A DNA stretch of 64,000 nucleotides, from positions 744,001 to 808,000 of the forward strand of contig NZ_CP132194.1 in assembly GCF_030718935.1 (NCBI RefSeq), read 5' to 3'. Shown one piece after another: positions 8,682 to 18,069 of the stretch; position 1 is the first letter of the stretch; each line of letters begins with the position of its first letter. A model generated the notes under the pieces. It was not told the DNA's origin, made no database searches, and was given only the letters and a program-made list of their open reading frames with translations. A program made the translations under genes and the position numbers. This stretch comes from Psychrobacter sp. M13. GTDB taxonomy: Bacteria > Pseudomonadota > Gammaproteobacteria > Pseudomonadales > Moraxellaceae.

Positions 8682-10769
8682 ATGAAAAATAATATTGATC
8701 ATACCGACCCAGCTCTAACCATGAATCCTGAGCGTGGCAACGGTGGTGAGACTCATCAACGTGCAGATGCTGATGGCAAAGTTCTCACTACTCAACAAGG
8801 GGTAGCTATCGCAGACAATCAAAACTCTTTGAAAGCTGGCCCGCGTGGTCCTACGCTATTAGAGGACTTTGTGTTGCGTGAAAAGATTAATCATTTCGAT
8901 CATGAGCGTATTCCTGAGCGAGTGGTTCATGCTCGCGGTAGTGCAGCGCATGGCTATTTTGAGCTGACTGAATCATTGGAAGAATATACCACAGCCAAAA
9001 TCTTAACTGAGACAGGCAAGCAGACGCCTCTATTTACTCGCTTTTCTACGGTCGCTGGTAATAAGGGTTCAAAAGATACCCCACGTGATGTGCGCGGTTT
9101 TGCGGTAAAAATTTATACTGAAGAGGGCAACTGGGATATCGTAGGCAATAACATGCCGATTTTCTTTATTCAAGATGCGATGAAGTTTCCAGATTTAGTT
9201 CATGCGGTAAAGCCTGAGCCGGATCGCGGTTTCCCGCAAGCGGCCTCTGCTCATGATACTTTTTGGGACTTTGTCTCATTGAGTCCCGAGACTATGCATA
9301 ATTTGATTTGGCTGATGAGTGATCGCGGTCTACCGCGTAGCCTGCGCATGATGGAAGGCTTTGGTATTCATAGTTATCGTCTGCTTAATAGCGATGGTAA
9401 AAGTACCTTTGTACGTTTTCATTGGAAGCCTGTATTAGGCGTACAATCTACGACTTGGGATGAAGCGGTCAAAATATCAGGCGCAGATCCTGATTATCAT
9501 CGCCGTGACTTGTATGAAGCAATCGATAACCAAGATTATCCAGAGTGGGAATTTGGGGTTCAGCTCTTCACTGAAGAAGAGGCAAATGAATTTCCCTTTG
9601 ATCATTTAGATGCAACTAAGCTCATTCCAGAAGAATTAGTGCCTGTAAAGACAGTTGGTAAAATGGTATTGAACCGCAATGTAGATAATTTCTTTGCAGA
9701 AACAGAACAAGTTGCGTACTGTCTATCGCATGTGCCGCCTGGTATCGATTTCAGTAATGATCCGCTCCTACAAGGTCGTCTGTTTAGCTACTTAGACACG
9801 CAACTAAAGCGCTTGGGTTCGCCAAACTTTGCCCAGATTCCAATTAACGCGCCAAAATGTCCGTTTGCTAATAATCAACAAGACGGTCATATGCAGATGC
9901 AAGTGCCAAAGACTCGCGTGTTGTATGAGCCACAAAGCTTAGATCTAGATCGTCCACGTGAAAGTGTCAAAAAGGGCTTTGAGTCGTTTGCCGAATCTAT
10001 GGATGATGGCGTCAAAGGTCGTATTCGTGCTGAGAGCTTCGCCGATCACTACAGTCAGCCACGTATGTTCTATCGTAGCCAGACGTCAGTAGGACAGGCT
10101 CACATTGCTTCAGCTTACGCGTTTGAGCTGGGTAAGGTAGATACCGCACATGTCCGTACTCGTACGCTTAGTCATCTACTTAATATAGATGAAGATTTGG
10201 CCAATCGTGTAGCCACAGCATTGGGTATGGAGTTACCTGAAGCTGCTGAATCTGCCGCACCTATTGTAGACATGGCAACTTCTAAAGCGGTGCAAACGAT
10301 TGGTATTAGTCCTAAATCTTTAAAAGGTAGATTAATAGGCATTTTGGTAGCTGAAGGATCTAACCATGGTGAAGTTGAGAAGTTCGAAAAGGCAGCTATT
10401 GCTGCTGGTGCCAGCGTCAAGATTGTCGCCCCTAATAAAGAAGTGACATTGGATGATGGTACACGAATTCAAGCTGATGAACGCCTAGCAGGTGGTCCTT
10501 CGGTACTGTTTGACGCTATTGTAAGCATCATTATGCATCCACCAGCTAAAAAACTCGCCAAAGACAGTGCTGCATTAGACTGGTTTACCGATGCTTATGC
10601 TCATTGCAAAGCTATCGCTTATTGTCCTGCAACTGAAGAGCATATCTTGAGCAAATTACCCATTGAAAAAGATGCGTTTGTTACCCCGCTTGATAATGTT
10701 GATGGCTTTATTGAAAATGCCAAAACTCGTCTATGGGAGCGTGAACCAAAGGTGCGTGATTTGGCTTAA
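8682..10769 (+). CDS. katE: Large-subunit catalase HPII
   Basis: 695 residues, matching clade 2 large-subunit catalases, which dismute hydrogen peroxide with haem. The distal histidine is in [13 protein letters not shown] (His about 83), followed by TRFSTVAG and the distal asparagine in [14 protein letters not shown]. The proximal haem tyrosine is in [14 protein letters not shown] (about 371). The C-terminal 150 residues (from [15 protein letters not shown]) form the DJ-1/PfpI-like flavodoxin-fold domain found only in large-subunit catalases. The ATG is preceded by AAGGATGG. It is a single-gene unit ended by an intrinsic terminator. The -35 and -10 boxes in the 280-nt upstream region are not clear; stationary-phase control is known for E. 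coli katE but cannot be read here. Confidence 0.96.
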   Translation: MKNNIDHTDPALTMNPERGNGGETHQRADADGKVLTTQQGVAIADNQNSLKAGPRGPTLLEDFVLREKINHFDHERIPERVVHARGSAAHGYFELTESLEEYTTAKILTETGKQTPLFTRFSTVAGNKGSKDTPRDVRGFAVKIYTEEGNWDIVGNNMPIFFIQDAMKFPDLVHAVKPEPDRGFPQAASAHDTFWDFVSLSPETMHNLIWLMSDRGLPRSLRMMEGFGIHSYRLLNSDGKSTFVRFHWKPVLGVQSTTWDEAVKISGADPDYHRRDLYEAIDNQDYPEWEFGVQLFTEEEANEFPFDHLDATKLIPEELVPVKTVGKMVLNRNVDNFFAETEQVAYCLSHVPPGIDFSNDPLLQGRLFSYLDTQLKRLGSPNFAQIPINAPKCPFANNQQDGHMQMQVPKTRVLYEPQSLDLDRPRESVKKGFESFAESMDDGVKGRIRAESFADHYSQPRMFYRSQTSVGQAHIASAYAFELGKVDTAHVRTRTLSHLLNIDEDLANRVATALGMELPEAAESAAPIVDMATSKAVQTIGISPKSLKGRLIGILVAEGSNHGEVEKFEKAAIAAGASVKIVAPNKEVTLDDGTRIQADERLAGGPSVLFDAIVSIIMHPPAKKLAKDSAALDWFTDAYAHCKAIAYCPATEEHILSKLPIEKDAFVTPLDNVDGFIENAKTRLWEREPKVRDLA

Positions 10770-10817
10770 GTTTGGCCTAAATGAGCTTAATGCATAGCTA
10801 ACTAAATGTTTTAATTC

Positions 10818-10850
10818 AAAACCAGTCATATTAATATGGCTGGTTTTTTT
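10818..10850 (+). terminator. katE intrinsic terminator
   Basis: A stem of about 13 bp with one G-T wobble (aaccagtcatatt with aatatggctggtt) is followed by a run of seven T residues. It sits 50 nt after the katE stop, between convergent genes. Confidence 0.9.
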
Positions 10851-10896
10851 ATGTATTGATGCTGAAATTAATTAAGTTAAAAGTTGCTGTCACGTG

Positions 10897-11871
10897 CTAG
10901 CGCAAAAATACCACATAACCTTTAAAGTGAGGATTGTCTTCCAAAAACGCTGTGCCTTGCCACTGACCACCCTCAATAATACCTACCTTAAAATCAAACG
11001 GCAAACTCTCTAACTTTTTTAAATATCGAGCGTAATTGGGTAAAGTTGTTGTGCCTTGATAGGTTTGTATAACTAGCTCATCGATGGCGTCACTTAGTTG
11101 AATAAATTGAGCATCGTCTGCTTGGTTTGACCAATCTAGCAATCCCGTTACACTCAATTGATACTGCGCTGGTAGCTGCTGACGAATACTCTTGAGCAGT
11201 TGTGCGTATTTATCGAGTCGATAGGTCGGAGCGTCATAGTCTATTTGAATGCCCATGACTTGATTGCCGGCCCGCTGCCATTTCTCTAAGCGCTCAACAA
11301 CCTGCACCATAACTTCGTCTGACCACTCTTGACTGGTCGCCCGATAGACGAGCCAAATCTTTTTATCACTCAAAGAGCGAACGCCTAAACCTTGAGGTAT
11401 CAGTGTTGCAAGTGTAGCCTGGACTCTACTTTCATTTCGATTTTCAGTCACACCTTCATTCTCAGTGTCATCAGTATCAGTATTGAAACGATAATAAGGC
11501 ACGTTATGCGAACTAATTTCACCTTGTAAGAGGTATAAGGTATGAGCTTGTCTGAGTTTTGAGTCATCTTTGGGCGGTGTCCATAGCCAAAATTGCTCAT
11601 AATCCTTAGGATTTATAACTTCATCGTTATTGATAGCACTGTTATTAATAGCACCATCGTTAACAAGAGTGATATCAGGAGACTGAGCGCTACTAAGACT
11701 GTTGAGACTATCAAGATGACTATCCACTACTGTTGCTTGTGCAGAGTTTTTAGACTGATGAGCTGGTAGAGAGTCCATGATTTGATGATAAATAAAAGTC
11801 GCAGCTATCAGTATAACTAAGCCAATAAAAGCTAATCTCAACCCTCTATGTTTCTGCTGATTTTTGCTCAA
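10897..11871 (-). CDS. DUF3142 domain protein, membrane anchored
   Basis: 324 residues. One transmembrane segment near residues 11-27 (RLAFIGLVILIAATFIYHQI) is followed by a polar linker rich in Ser and Asn. The folded part starts at FWLWTPPKDDSKLRQAHTLYLLQGEI and continues with KIWLVYRATSQEW, VMGIQIDYDAPTYRLDKYAQLLKSIRQQLP, LSVTGLLDW and ELVIQTYQG, the layout of DUF3142, a TIM-barrel-like family related to glycoside hydrolases. IQIDYDAPT resembles a glycosidase active-site strand, but activity is not proven. It lies 18 nt after the large upstream gene and is surely in the same operon. The location is periplasmic. Confidence 0.75.
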   Translation of the reverse strand: MSKNQQKHRGLRLAFIGLVILIAATFIYHQIMDSLPAHQSKNSAQATVVDSHLDSLNSLSSAQSPDITLVNDGAINNSAINNDEVINPKDYEQFWLWTPPKDDSKLRQAHTLYLLQGEISSHNVPYYRFNTDTDDTENEGVTENRNESRVQATLATLIPQGLGVRSLSDKKIWLVYRATSQEWSDEVMVQVVERLEKWQRAGNQVMGIQIDYDAPTYRLDKYAQLLKSIRQQLPAQYQLSVTGLLDWSNQADDAQFIQLSDAIDELVIQTYQGTTTLPNYARYLKKLESLPFDFKVGIIEGGQWQGTAFLEDNPHFKGYVVFLR

Positions 11872-11889
11872 ATCAATAATCCTTTATAT

Positions 11890-14232
11890 CTACCAGTAAT
11901 ATTTTTGATTTTGCGCCCAGCTGGTATTTTTAAAGTCCGATTTTAAACGTTTGAACCAGGCTTTACGCACTGACATATCTACGTCTTCATCGCTACATTG
12001 GTTATTACCAGAACTGGCAAAACAGCCAATAGCACGATGCAGTGCATAAGCGGATAGCTCATCATCTCGATTGCTTGCAAATATAGACTTATAGATGTCC
12101 AATCGATTCAATGTTTGACCTTTAAAACGACTAGGTATATCACCCAAATAAGGATAGCGATAGTTTGAGCCGCTTTGAGCAACAGTATGGTAATCTTGGT
12201 CGTAATCCTCAAAATAGTAGGAGATACTTGTATCGTACATAAATTCAGTTAAGCATATTTGTTGTAGTCTGTCTTTTGGATTTTTGCTTAGGCGAGTAAC
12301 GGTCGTAGTTAAGTCTTGGCAGATTAGATTAGGACTTATCTTTTTACCTTGCCAATTAAACTCACTGAATGAAGGTAAATGCTGCAATGTCTCATCGACG
12401 CTATCATAACCTAAATATTCTTTAGAATTTTTTGGTAGATAGTCTTTTTTATAATTTAAGAAGTCGCTATAGCGTCCATGCAGTAGCGATTTGGTCAGTA
12501 GGGCGTAGCGAGCTTCTGCACCAACAGTATCAGTGTTTGAGGAGCTATCAGCGATTTGTTTTAATAGCGCTGGATCAGCTGAATACTTTATGATACGCAT
12601 TTTTAGAGTTTGAGACTTTATAGTAGCGTTATTGCCAAACAGTTTACTATAATTATTGCTTTGATCCGCTTGCAGCGCTAAAGCAAGCTCAGTTATGGTG
12701 TTTTGAAACGGTTGTTTGGGCAATTGATGCAAGCGATGCCATAGGGCGTTCGCTTCGTTTATATCTCCCATCTCCTGCAAAGCTCTTGCCTTTAATACAT
12801 ACTGACTAAACCTTGAATACGACATTTTGCCCGTTGGCACATCGGTTGATACATCTTTTGGCAAATGGTCCAAAGCTTGTTTTGGATTGTTTTTCTGCAC
12901 AAGGTAATAGGTCGCTAGTAGATACTGATACAGATCCATACGATCTTTGAACTTGGGTTTTAACTGCTTGAGGTCGGTGAGTGTCAAAGGTTGCATAGCA
13001 TTAAAAGAGCCGGTAGGTCTTAGGCGATACAAGGCAAAACTGGTGAGTAAAATAGGATCGTTAAATTTATTTATATCTAGGAGTTTATCGTAGTCAGCAA
13101 AGAAAACTCTTCGTTCAATCTCTTCTGGCAATAAGCGACTGTCAAGATTAAAAAGGGGGGAGTCTGGATGGTTAATTTGCCATTCGATCTCAGTAATTAA
13201 CTTACTATCTTGTCCTGACAACCAATATAATCTGCGCTGTAAGCCGCGAGCTGAGGCAATATAGCGGCCATCTTTGAAGCGACTAAGGTAGGTGTCAATA
13301 GCCTCTTGAGTGCTTAAAAACAGTCTCGGATTAACAGTCTCGCTTTTATAGCGGTAGTCTCCCATACCATCCTGATAACTACGGTTAATACCCGTACGAA
13401 TTAGCATGTAGTTAGTAGTATCGACTAGCCAAGCTAGCCCTGCATTGTTATCTGTTTCGAGATCAATTAAGGCACGGTATAAATTATCGGCACTATCAAA
13501 GTCTGATTTTTTACCTAAATAAAACAGTTGAGTTGCTAGGATATAGTCGGCGTATGGCTGAGCGTTGATAGACCATTTCAATGGAAAGGTAGGGGTGCTC
13601 TTTGTTGATGTTGTGTCTACTGATGGAGTGTCATAACCGAATGAGTCAATACATTCGCTACGAATAGCCCCGCGAAATTGTATCAGTTGCAAGCGCTCTT
13701 TAGGTGTCAGTTTAGGATCAAGTTTTAGAGCTTCTTCTAGTGCCTTTTCACCCGTATAAAAGCTATTACAATACTCGGCATAGTTACTTTTTTCGGATTG
13801 CTCCAAAAAATCTTGATTCGGGTTTTTGACTTTATTCACCGCTATCTGCTTTAAACTCTGCAAACTTAATGGAAAGTCATGACCATAATAGAGCTCTGGA
13901 CCAATCGATTCAGAGATGTCAAAGTCAACCAAGCCTTTGTCAGCGAGTAATAAATACAAATTGGTTTGTGTATCATTGCCTGTATCCAAGGTCGGAAAAT
14001 TGATTTGGCACTCAGCATAGCTACGATTATCCAATGAAAAATTAGAGCTACAGTAGTCACCACCACCCGCTTTTGCTTGTATAGAGATCCCCGTTAAAAC
14101 AATAGTAAATACTGTTAAAAGTAATCCCTTAGCAAAAATATCTAAGAAGGGTTCTTTGGGTAATCTGACAATCTCTGCAACGGTATTCATAGACAACTCG
14201 TTTATGATGTTTTCATTAGATCCTATAAGCAT
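11890..14232 (-). CDS. Large exported protein of unknown function, partner of DUF3142 gene
   Basis: 780 residues from the first ATG. A second ATG at 14190 would shorten it by 14 residues and gives a more usual signal peptide (GLLLTVFTIVLTGISIQAKA, cleavage before GGGDYCSS). The mature protein is mostly helical, with TPR-like stretches such as ALEEALKLDPKLTPKERLQLIQFRGA, MDLYQYLLATYYLVQKNNPKQALDHLPKD and RFSQYVLKARALQEMGDINEANALWHRL. The C-terminus has YALHRAIGCFASSGNNQCSDEDVD and paired cysteines. I do not recognise a named family. The operon with the DUF3142 gene suggests a shared periplasmic role. No enzyme motif was seen. Confidence 0.7.
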   Translation of the reverse strand: MLIGSNENIINELSMNTVAEIVRLPKEPFLDIFAKGLLLTVFTIVLTGISIQAKAGGGDYCSSNFSLDNRSYAECQINFPTLDTGNDTQTNLYLLLADKGLVDFDISESIGPELYYGHDFPLSLQSLKQIAVNKVKNPNQDFLEQSEKSNYAEYCNSFYTGEKALEEALKLDPKLTPKERLQLIQFRGAIRSECIDSFGYDTPSVDTTSTKSTPTFPLKWSINAQPYADYILATQLFYLGKKSDFDSADNLYRALIDLETDNNAGLAWLVDTTNYMLIRTGINRSYQDGMGDYRYKSETVNPRLFLSTQEAIDTYLSRFKDGRYIASARGLQRRLYWLSGQDSKLITEIEWQINHPDSPLFNLDSRLLPEEIERRVFFADYDKLLDINKFNDPILLTSFALYRLRPTGSFNAMQPLTLTDLKQLKPKFKDRMDLYQYLLATYYLVQKNNPKQALDHLPKDVSTDVPTGKMSYSRFSQYVLKARALQEMGDINEANALWHRLHQLPKQPFQNTITELALALQADQSNNYSKLFGNNATIKSQTLKMRIIKYSADPALLKQIADSSSNTDTVGAEARYALLTKSLLHGRYSDFLNYKKDYLPKNSKEYLGYDSVDETLQHLPSFSEFNWQGKKISPNLICQDLTTTVTRLSKNPKDRLQQICLTEFMYDTSISYYFEDYDQDYHTVAQSGSNYRYPYLGDIPSRFKGQTLNRLDIYKSIFASNRDDELSAYALHRAIGCFASSGNNQCSDEDVDMSVRKAWFKRLKSDFKNTSWAQNQKYYW

Positions 14233-14497
14233 AACAGGGTTCTTTATAAAAACTAAATTCTAGGGTCGTTTAATAGACCTTATAGTTTTGTAAGATAAAA
14301 TAGACACAACCGTTCACTGAAAGTGAGGTGCCAACTATTTTGGGGCGCTATAATGATTACCACTATCGGCTTGTAAGCCTGTAGTTCTTTCAAGATTAGA
14401 GTTTAAGTAGCAGTCAAAGGTCATTCTTGCGCCAGTACATAAATCATTATAAATCATTATAAATCTTTAAAAGTGTCGTAGCAGATAAAGGAATGTC

Positions 14498-15280
14498 ATG
14501 GATTTAATAGATATAGTTGCTATAGAAGGATATATTCAGACCACTTATATGGCTGTTTATGCTGATAAATTACTGTTGCTAGATTCTGGATGCAGATGCG
14601 ATGTCGATAAAATATTGACTTACATCACCGATGTTTTGCAGCGTCCCATCAGCCAGCTAAAAGTGGTTATGGTCACTCATATGCATCCTGACCATGCAGG
14701 CGGTGCAGAGCTATTAAAACAAAGAACAGGGTGTCAGATCGTCACTGCAAAATCTGTACAACCTTGGTATAAAGGTATTTTGGGTCGAGTTGAACATTTG
14801 AATGATTTGGGATTGACTTATTACGTTGCTAATAGGCAAGGTAAATCGGTCACTAACGTTTGGTATAACCCTATCTTAAAAGCTGATAGTGAGGTTCAAG
14901 ATGGTGACTATGTACCCTATTTTGAAGATTGGATAATCCTAGAGACACCAGGACATACTGATCGTGATTTATCCTTATGGCACCCACAGACTAAGCAAGC
15001 CTATACAGCGGATTTGATATTGGTTATCAAAGATAGATTTGTGTCCCCTTATCTTATTACTTTACCTGATGCTTATCTGGCTTCTTTAAACAAGATTAGA
15101 GCATTGCAGCCAGAGAGCTTATTACTGGCACATGACAAGAGAGCTAAAATCTACGATGAGGACTTTGATCGATTGATAGAGAAAACGCCGAACGAGCCTC
15201 GTAAAACTTCGTTAAAGAATATTCTAGGCACTGCTATTCTAAAAATTAGATTCGCACGTAAGAGAGTTGATACGCCTTAA
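14498..15280 (+). CDS. MBL-fold metallo-hydrolase
   Basis: 260 residues with the metallo-beta-lactamase metal motif H-M-H-P-D-H at residues 61-66 (VMVTHMHPDHAGGAELL). The next ligands fit ETPGHTDRDLSLW, the Asp of YTADLILV and the His of LLLAHD. The family covers many hydrolases (thioesters, glyoxalase II, lactones); the substrate cannot be told. There is no signal peptide, so it is cytoplasmic. The ATG follows AAAGGA at about 6 nt. It is monocistronic, with a shared terminator downstream. Confidence 0.85.
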   Translation: MDLIDIVAIEGYIQTTYMAVYADKLLLLDSGCRCDVDKILTYITDVLQRPISQLKVVMVTHMHPDHAGGAELLKQRTGCQIVTAKSVQPWYKGILGRVEHLNDLGLTYYVANRQGKSVTNVWYNPILKADSEVQDGDYVPYFEDWIILETPGHTDRDLSLWHPQTKQAYTADLILVIKDRFVSPYLITLPDAYLASLNKIRALQPESLLLAHDKRAKIYDEDFDRLIEKTPNEPRKTSLKNILGTAILKIRFARKRVDTP

Positions 15281-15328
15281 TTAGAACAATAGATAGCGAA
15301 TGTTTAGACAATAAGCGAGTAGAACAAT

Positions 15329-15366
15329 AAAAACCCCGATAACCTATAAAGGCTATCGGGGTTTTT
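15329..15366. terminator. bidirectional terminator between MBL gene and tRNA-Lys
   Basis: A 15-bp stem with one mismatch (aaaaccccgataacc with ggctatcggggtttt) is flanked by A-runs on the left and T-runs on the right, so it works on both strands. It ends the MBL gene and the minus-strand tRNA-Lys transcript. Confidence 0.9.
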
Positions 15367-15385
15367 CTAAGCTTATTACTAAATA

Positions 15386-15461
15386 TGGTGGGCCGACCGC
15401 GACTCGAACGCGGGACCAATTGATTAAAAGTCAACTGCTCTACCAACTGAGCTATCGGCCC
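15386..15461 (-). tRNA. tRNA-Lys (anticodon UUU), distal copy
   Basis: A 76-nt cloverleaf on the minus strand from GGGCCGATAGCTCAG to GGCCCACCA, with the 3' CCA encoded. The anticodon loop ACTTTTAA reads UUU (Lys). The T-arm GCGTTCGAGTCGC is present. It is identical to the copy at 15595-15670 and is transcribed after it. Confidence 0.96.
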
Positions 15462-15474
15462 TGAAGAGCGTATA

Positions 15475-15529
15475 AAAAAAGCACTGCTTTTTTAGCTCTG
15501 CAAGAGAAAATTCTTTAAATAGAATTTTC
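15475..15529 (-). repeat. paired hairpins in the spacer between the tRNA-Lys genes
   Basis: Two perfect hairpins: 15475-15493 (aaaaaagca / tgctttttt with one central base) and 15506-15529 (gaaaattct / agaattttc around a 6-nt loop). Both have close relatives upstream of the first tRNA-Lys. They would lie in the 5' leader or spacer RNA and may guide tRNA processing. Confidence 0.7.
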
Positions 15530-15594
15530 TTACAACTAAACTCATTAAGCTAATACCGAGTAGGGCAAAATACTTAACAAGCATACTACTAAAA

Positions 15595-15670
15595 TGGTGG
15601 GCCGACCGCGACTCGAACGCGGGACCAATTGATTAAAAGTCAACTGCTCTACCAACTGAGCTATCGGCCC
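15595..15670 (-). tRNA. tRNA-Lys (anticodon UUU), proximal copy
   Basis: The same 76-nt sequence as 15386-15461, base for base, including the encoded CCA. It is the first gene of the minus-strand tRNA unit, about 190 nt after a candidate promoter at 15868-15895. Confidence 0.96.
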
Positions 15671-15980
15671 TGAGAACCGTCAAGAAAACGTTCATAGAAC
15701 GTTTTTAGGTTCGCAAGGGAAATCCTTTAAATAGGATTTCCAAAAGTCTTGCATTTAAAAAAAGCATTGCTTTTTTAACTCTGAAAGAATAATTCATTAC
15801 AACTTAACTAATAAACGTAAGTTCTAATCCACATCGAGATAATTTCTATCCCTAAACGTGAGAGCACATTATATATAGTCTTGTGATAAATACAACCCTA
15901 TAGACCCAAAAAAACGTAAATTCTATGTAAAAATTACTAAATGCTTAGTATATGCTTTTTTATATTCTGAGTTGTTTGGT
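15671..15980 (-). other. tRNA-Lys leader region with three hairpins
   Basis: No reading frame is supported. It holds perfect hairpins at 15685-15705 (aaaacgttc / gaacgtttt), 15718-15741 (ggaaatcct / aggatttcc, loop ttaaat) and 15758-15776 (aaaaaagca / tgctttttt). The last two echo the pair in the tRNA spacer. The rest, up to the macB stop at 15981, is AT-rich with the candidate tRNA promoter. Confidence 0.6.
15868..15895 (-). promoter_or_regulatory. candidate tRNA-Lys promoter
   Basis: On the minus strand a perfect TATAAT (15873-15868) is preceded after 16 nt by TTGTAT (15895-15890). The -35 match is only partial. The next bases are GC-rich (GTGCTC), as is common for stable-RNA promoters. 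Confidence 0.45.
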
Positions 15981-17975
15981 TTAATCTCTTGATAAAGCCT
16001 CAACAGGATCAAGTTTGGCAGCATTACGTGCTGGCAAGAATCCAAAGATAATACCAATTAACGTCGAACAGACAAAAGCGGCAACGATAGAAGTTGTTGA
16101 ATAAATAACTTGAAAGCTATCACCGCCGACTCGGTTAATCAGCTCGCCAATCGCGAAAGCTAAACCAATACCTAACAATCCTCCTAAAATACAAACTAGC
16201 ACCGCTTCTATCAAGAACTGTTGCATTATATCGTTTTGACGAGCGCCAACTGCCATACGGACACCAATTTCATTGGTACGCTCAGTTACCGATACCAGCA
16301 TAATGTTCATGACGCCAATACCGCCAACGATCAGGGCAATAATAGCGATCGAGGATATGAGTAGAGTTAACGCAGTCGTTGTTGACTCTATGGTCTCGCG
16401 AATAGAGTCTGAGTTACGAATACGAAAGTCATCGGTACCATGTCGGCTGATCATTAGGGTTGAGATGGCGGATTCAGCGGCAGCAGACGATATATTATTA
16501 TCAATGAGCGCGACGAAGTTCTCAATATAAGTACCGCCTATCAGCCTTGACAGCATAGTAGTGTAGGGCATATAAAAGGTTGGTGTATCGGTATTTCTAA
16601 AGCCGCTATTGTTTTCTTCAAGCACACCAATAATACGTCCAGGCACACTACCGATAAGCACGACTTCACCAATAGGGTTAGGGTTGTCGGGAAAAAAAGT
16701 CTGTAGGGCATTACTATCGATAATAACGTCTTGAGTACGGCGCAAAATACTCTGCTCATCAAAACCCTGACCTTGGGCTAGGCTCTCGCCACTGACATTA
16801 AGATAGTCTTTGCCGACACCGCTGACACTAGCCGCTTCTTGTACATTACGGTAGCGTACATTCATATTGCTATCGAGCTGCGGGCTGACACTAATGACAT
16901 AAGGCTGATCAGCGACCGCTTGCGCATCATCGGGTGTCAAATTATCATCACCGAAGTTTCGCCTAGGATCACCGAATGGATAACCATCGGTAACGGTAAT
17001 AGTATTGGTGCCAAGTGAGCTAATATTAGATAGGATTTGCTCTTGAGAGCCTTTACCAAGCCCGACCACGGAGACCACCGAAGCAATACCAATGATAATA
17101 CCTAGCATGGTCAAAAGCGTACGCATCTTATGTGCGCGCATGGCGAGTAGTGACATCTTAAAAGCTTCAAATAGGCGATCAATAAAGCTGCCAAACGCAC
17201 TTTTTCGATGCTGATCAAGAATCGGCTCGGGCTGAGCATTTATCGGATTGTAGTGCTCGGTCTTATAATCCGCAATCTTGTACCCATCTTTGAGTTCAAT
17301 GACGCGTTCGGCTTGTTCAGCTAGGTTTGGATCATGAGTAACCATGATAATCGTATGACCTTGAGCCTTTAGATCATGCAAAATTTGCATCACATCATCA
17401 CCAGACTTACTATCGAGCGCACCCGTTGGCTCATCAGCTAGAATGATATCGCCACCGTTCATCAAGGCCCGCGCAATAGAAACCCGTTGCTGCTGACCAC
17501 CTGAGAGCTGATTAGGGCGATTACGAATTTTGTCTGCTAGTCCCAAATCTGAAAGCAGTTTCTCGGCGCGATCATTGCGAGCTTGCCCATCCATTCCTGC
17601 ATAAACGGCAGGCACAGAGACATTGTCTTGCGCGCTGATATCGCCTAGTAGATGATAGCGCTGAAAAATAAAGCCAAAGTGCTCGCGACGTAGTTTTGCA
17701 AGCTCATCGGCATCAAGCTTGCTCACTGATTTACCAAAAATTTTATACTCGCCTGCGCTTGCCTGATCTAAGCAGCCCAAAATATTCATTAAAGTAGACT
17801 TGCCAGAGCCTGATTGACCGATGATAGCGACCATTTCACCTTGATTAATGGTCAAATCGATGTCGTGTAGCACGCGAATAGTCTGTTCGCCCGCTTTAAA
17901 CTCTTTGATCAGTCCCTTTACTTGCATCAAAGGAGTACCTGCTGCGGTATTTACAATAGAGGGTTTGGTATCCAT
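15981..17975 (-). CDS. macB: MacB-type ABC efflux transporter (ATPase-permease fusion)
   Basis: 664 residues, usual for MacB, the inner-membrane half of the MacAB-TolC efflux machine for macrolides, toxins and other secreted molecules. The N-terminal ATPase has Walker A GQSGSGKST (53-61), signature LSGGQQQRVSIARAL and Walker B DIILADEPTGALD, then the H-loop VTHD. A first transmembrane helix (TLLTMLGIIIGIASVVSVVGLG) precedes a periplasmic core domain. Three more helices form the FtsX-like permease with the family segment GGIGVMNIMLVSVTERTNEIGVRMAVGAR. It is 94 nt downstream of macA, the same transcription unit. No TolC gene is adjacent. Confidence 0.93.
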   Translation of the reverse strand: MDTKPSIVNTAAGTPLMQVKGLIKEFKAGEQTIRVLHDIDLTINQGEMVAIIGQSGSGKSTLMNILGCLDQASAGEYKIFGKSVSKLDADELAKLRREHFGFIFQRYHLLGDISAQDNVSVPAVYAGMDGQARNDRAEKLLSDLGLADKIRNRPNQLSGGQQQRVSIARALMNGGDIILADEPTGALDSKSGDDVMQILHDLKAQGHTIIMVTHDPNLAEQAERVIELKDGYKIADYKTEHYNPINAQPEPILDQHRKSAFGSFIDRLFEAFKMSLLAMRAHKMRTLLTMLGIIIGIASVVSVVGLGKGSQEQILSNISSLGTNTITVTDGYPFGDPRRNFGDDNLTPDDAQAVADQPYVISVSPQLDSNMNVRYRNVQEAASVSGVGKDYLNVSGESLAQGQGFDEQSILRRTQDVIIDSNALQTFFPDNPNPIGEVVLIGSVPGRIIGVLEENNSGFRNTDTPTFYMPYTTMLSRLIGGTYIENFVALIDNNISSAAAESAISTLMISRHGTDDFRIRNSDSIRETIESTTTALTLLISSIAIIALIVGGIGVMNIMLVSVTERTNEIGVRMAVGARQNDIMQQFLIEAVLVCILGGLLGIGLAFAIGELINRVGGDSFQVIYSTTSIVAAFVCSTLIGIIFGFLPARNAAKLDPVEALSRD

Positions 17976-18069
17976 CTGCGCGTTTGCCTATATCAGTCTA
18001 TCGGTCAAAATTATAAAAATTTTGAATCTATGCATCTCTACGTCTACAAATTATCATTAAAGCCTTTGA

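Noticed and set aside
15475..15493. The aaaaaagca/tgctttttt hairpin considered as a terminator between the tRNA genes
   Set aside because: It has T-runs on both strands, but stopping there would silence the distal tRNA-Lys, for which no separate promoter was seen; a processing role is more likely, though partial termination remains possible.
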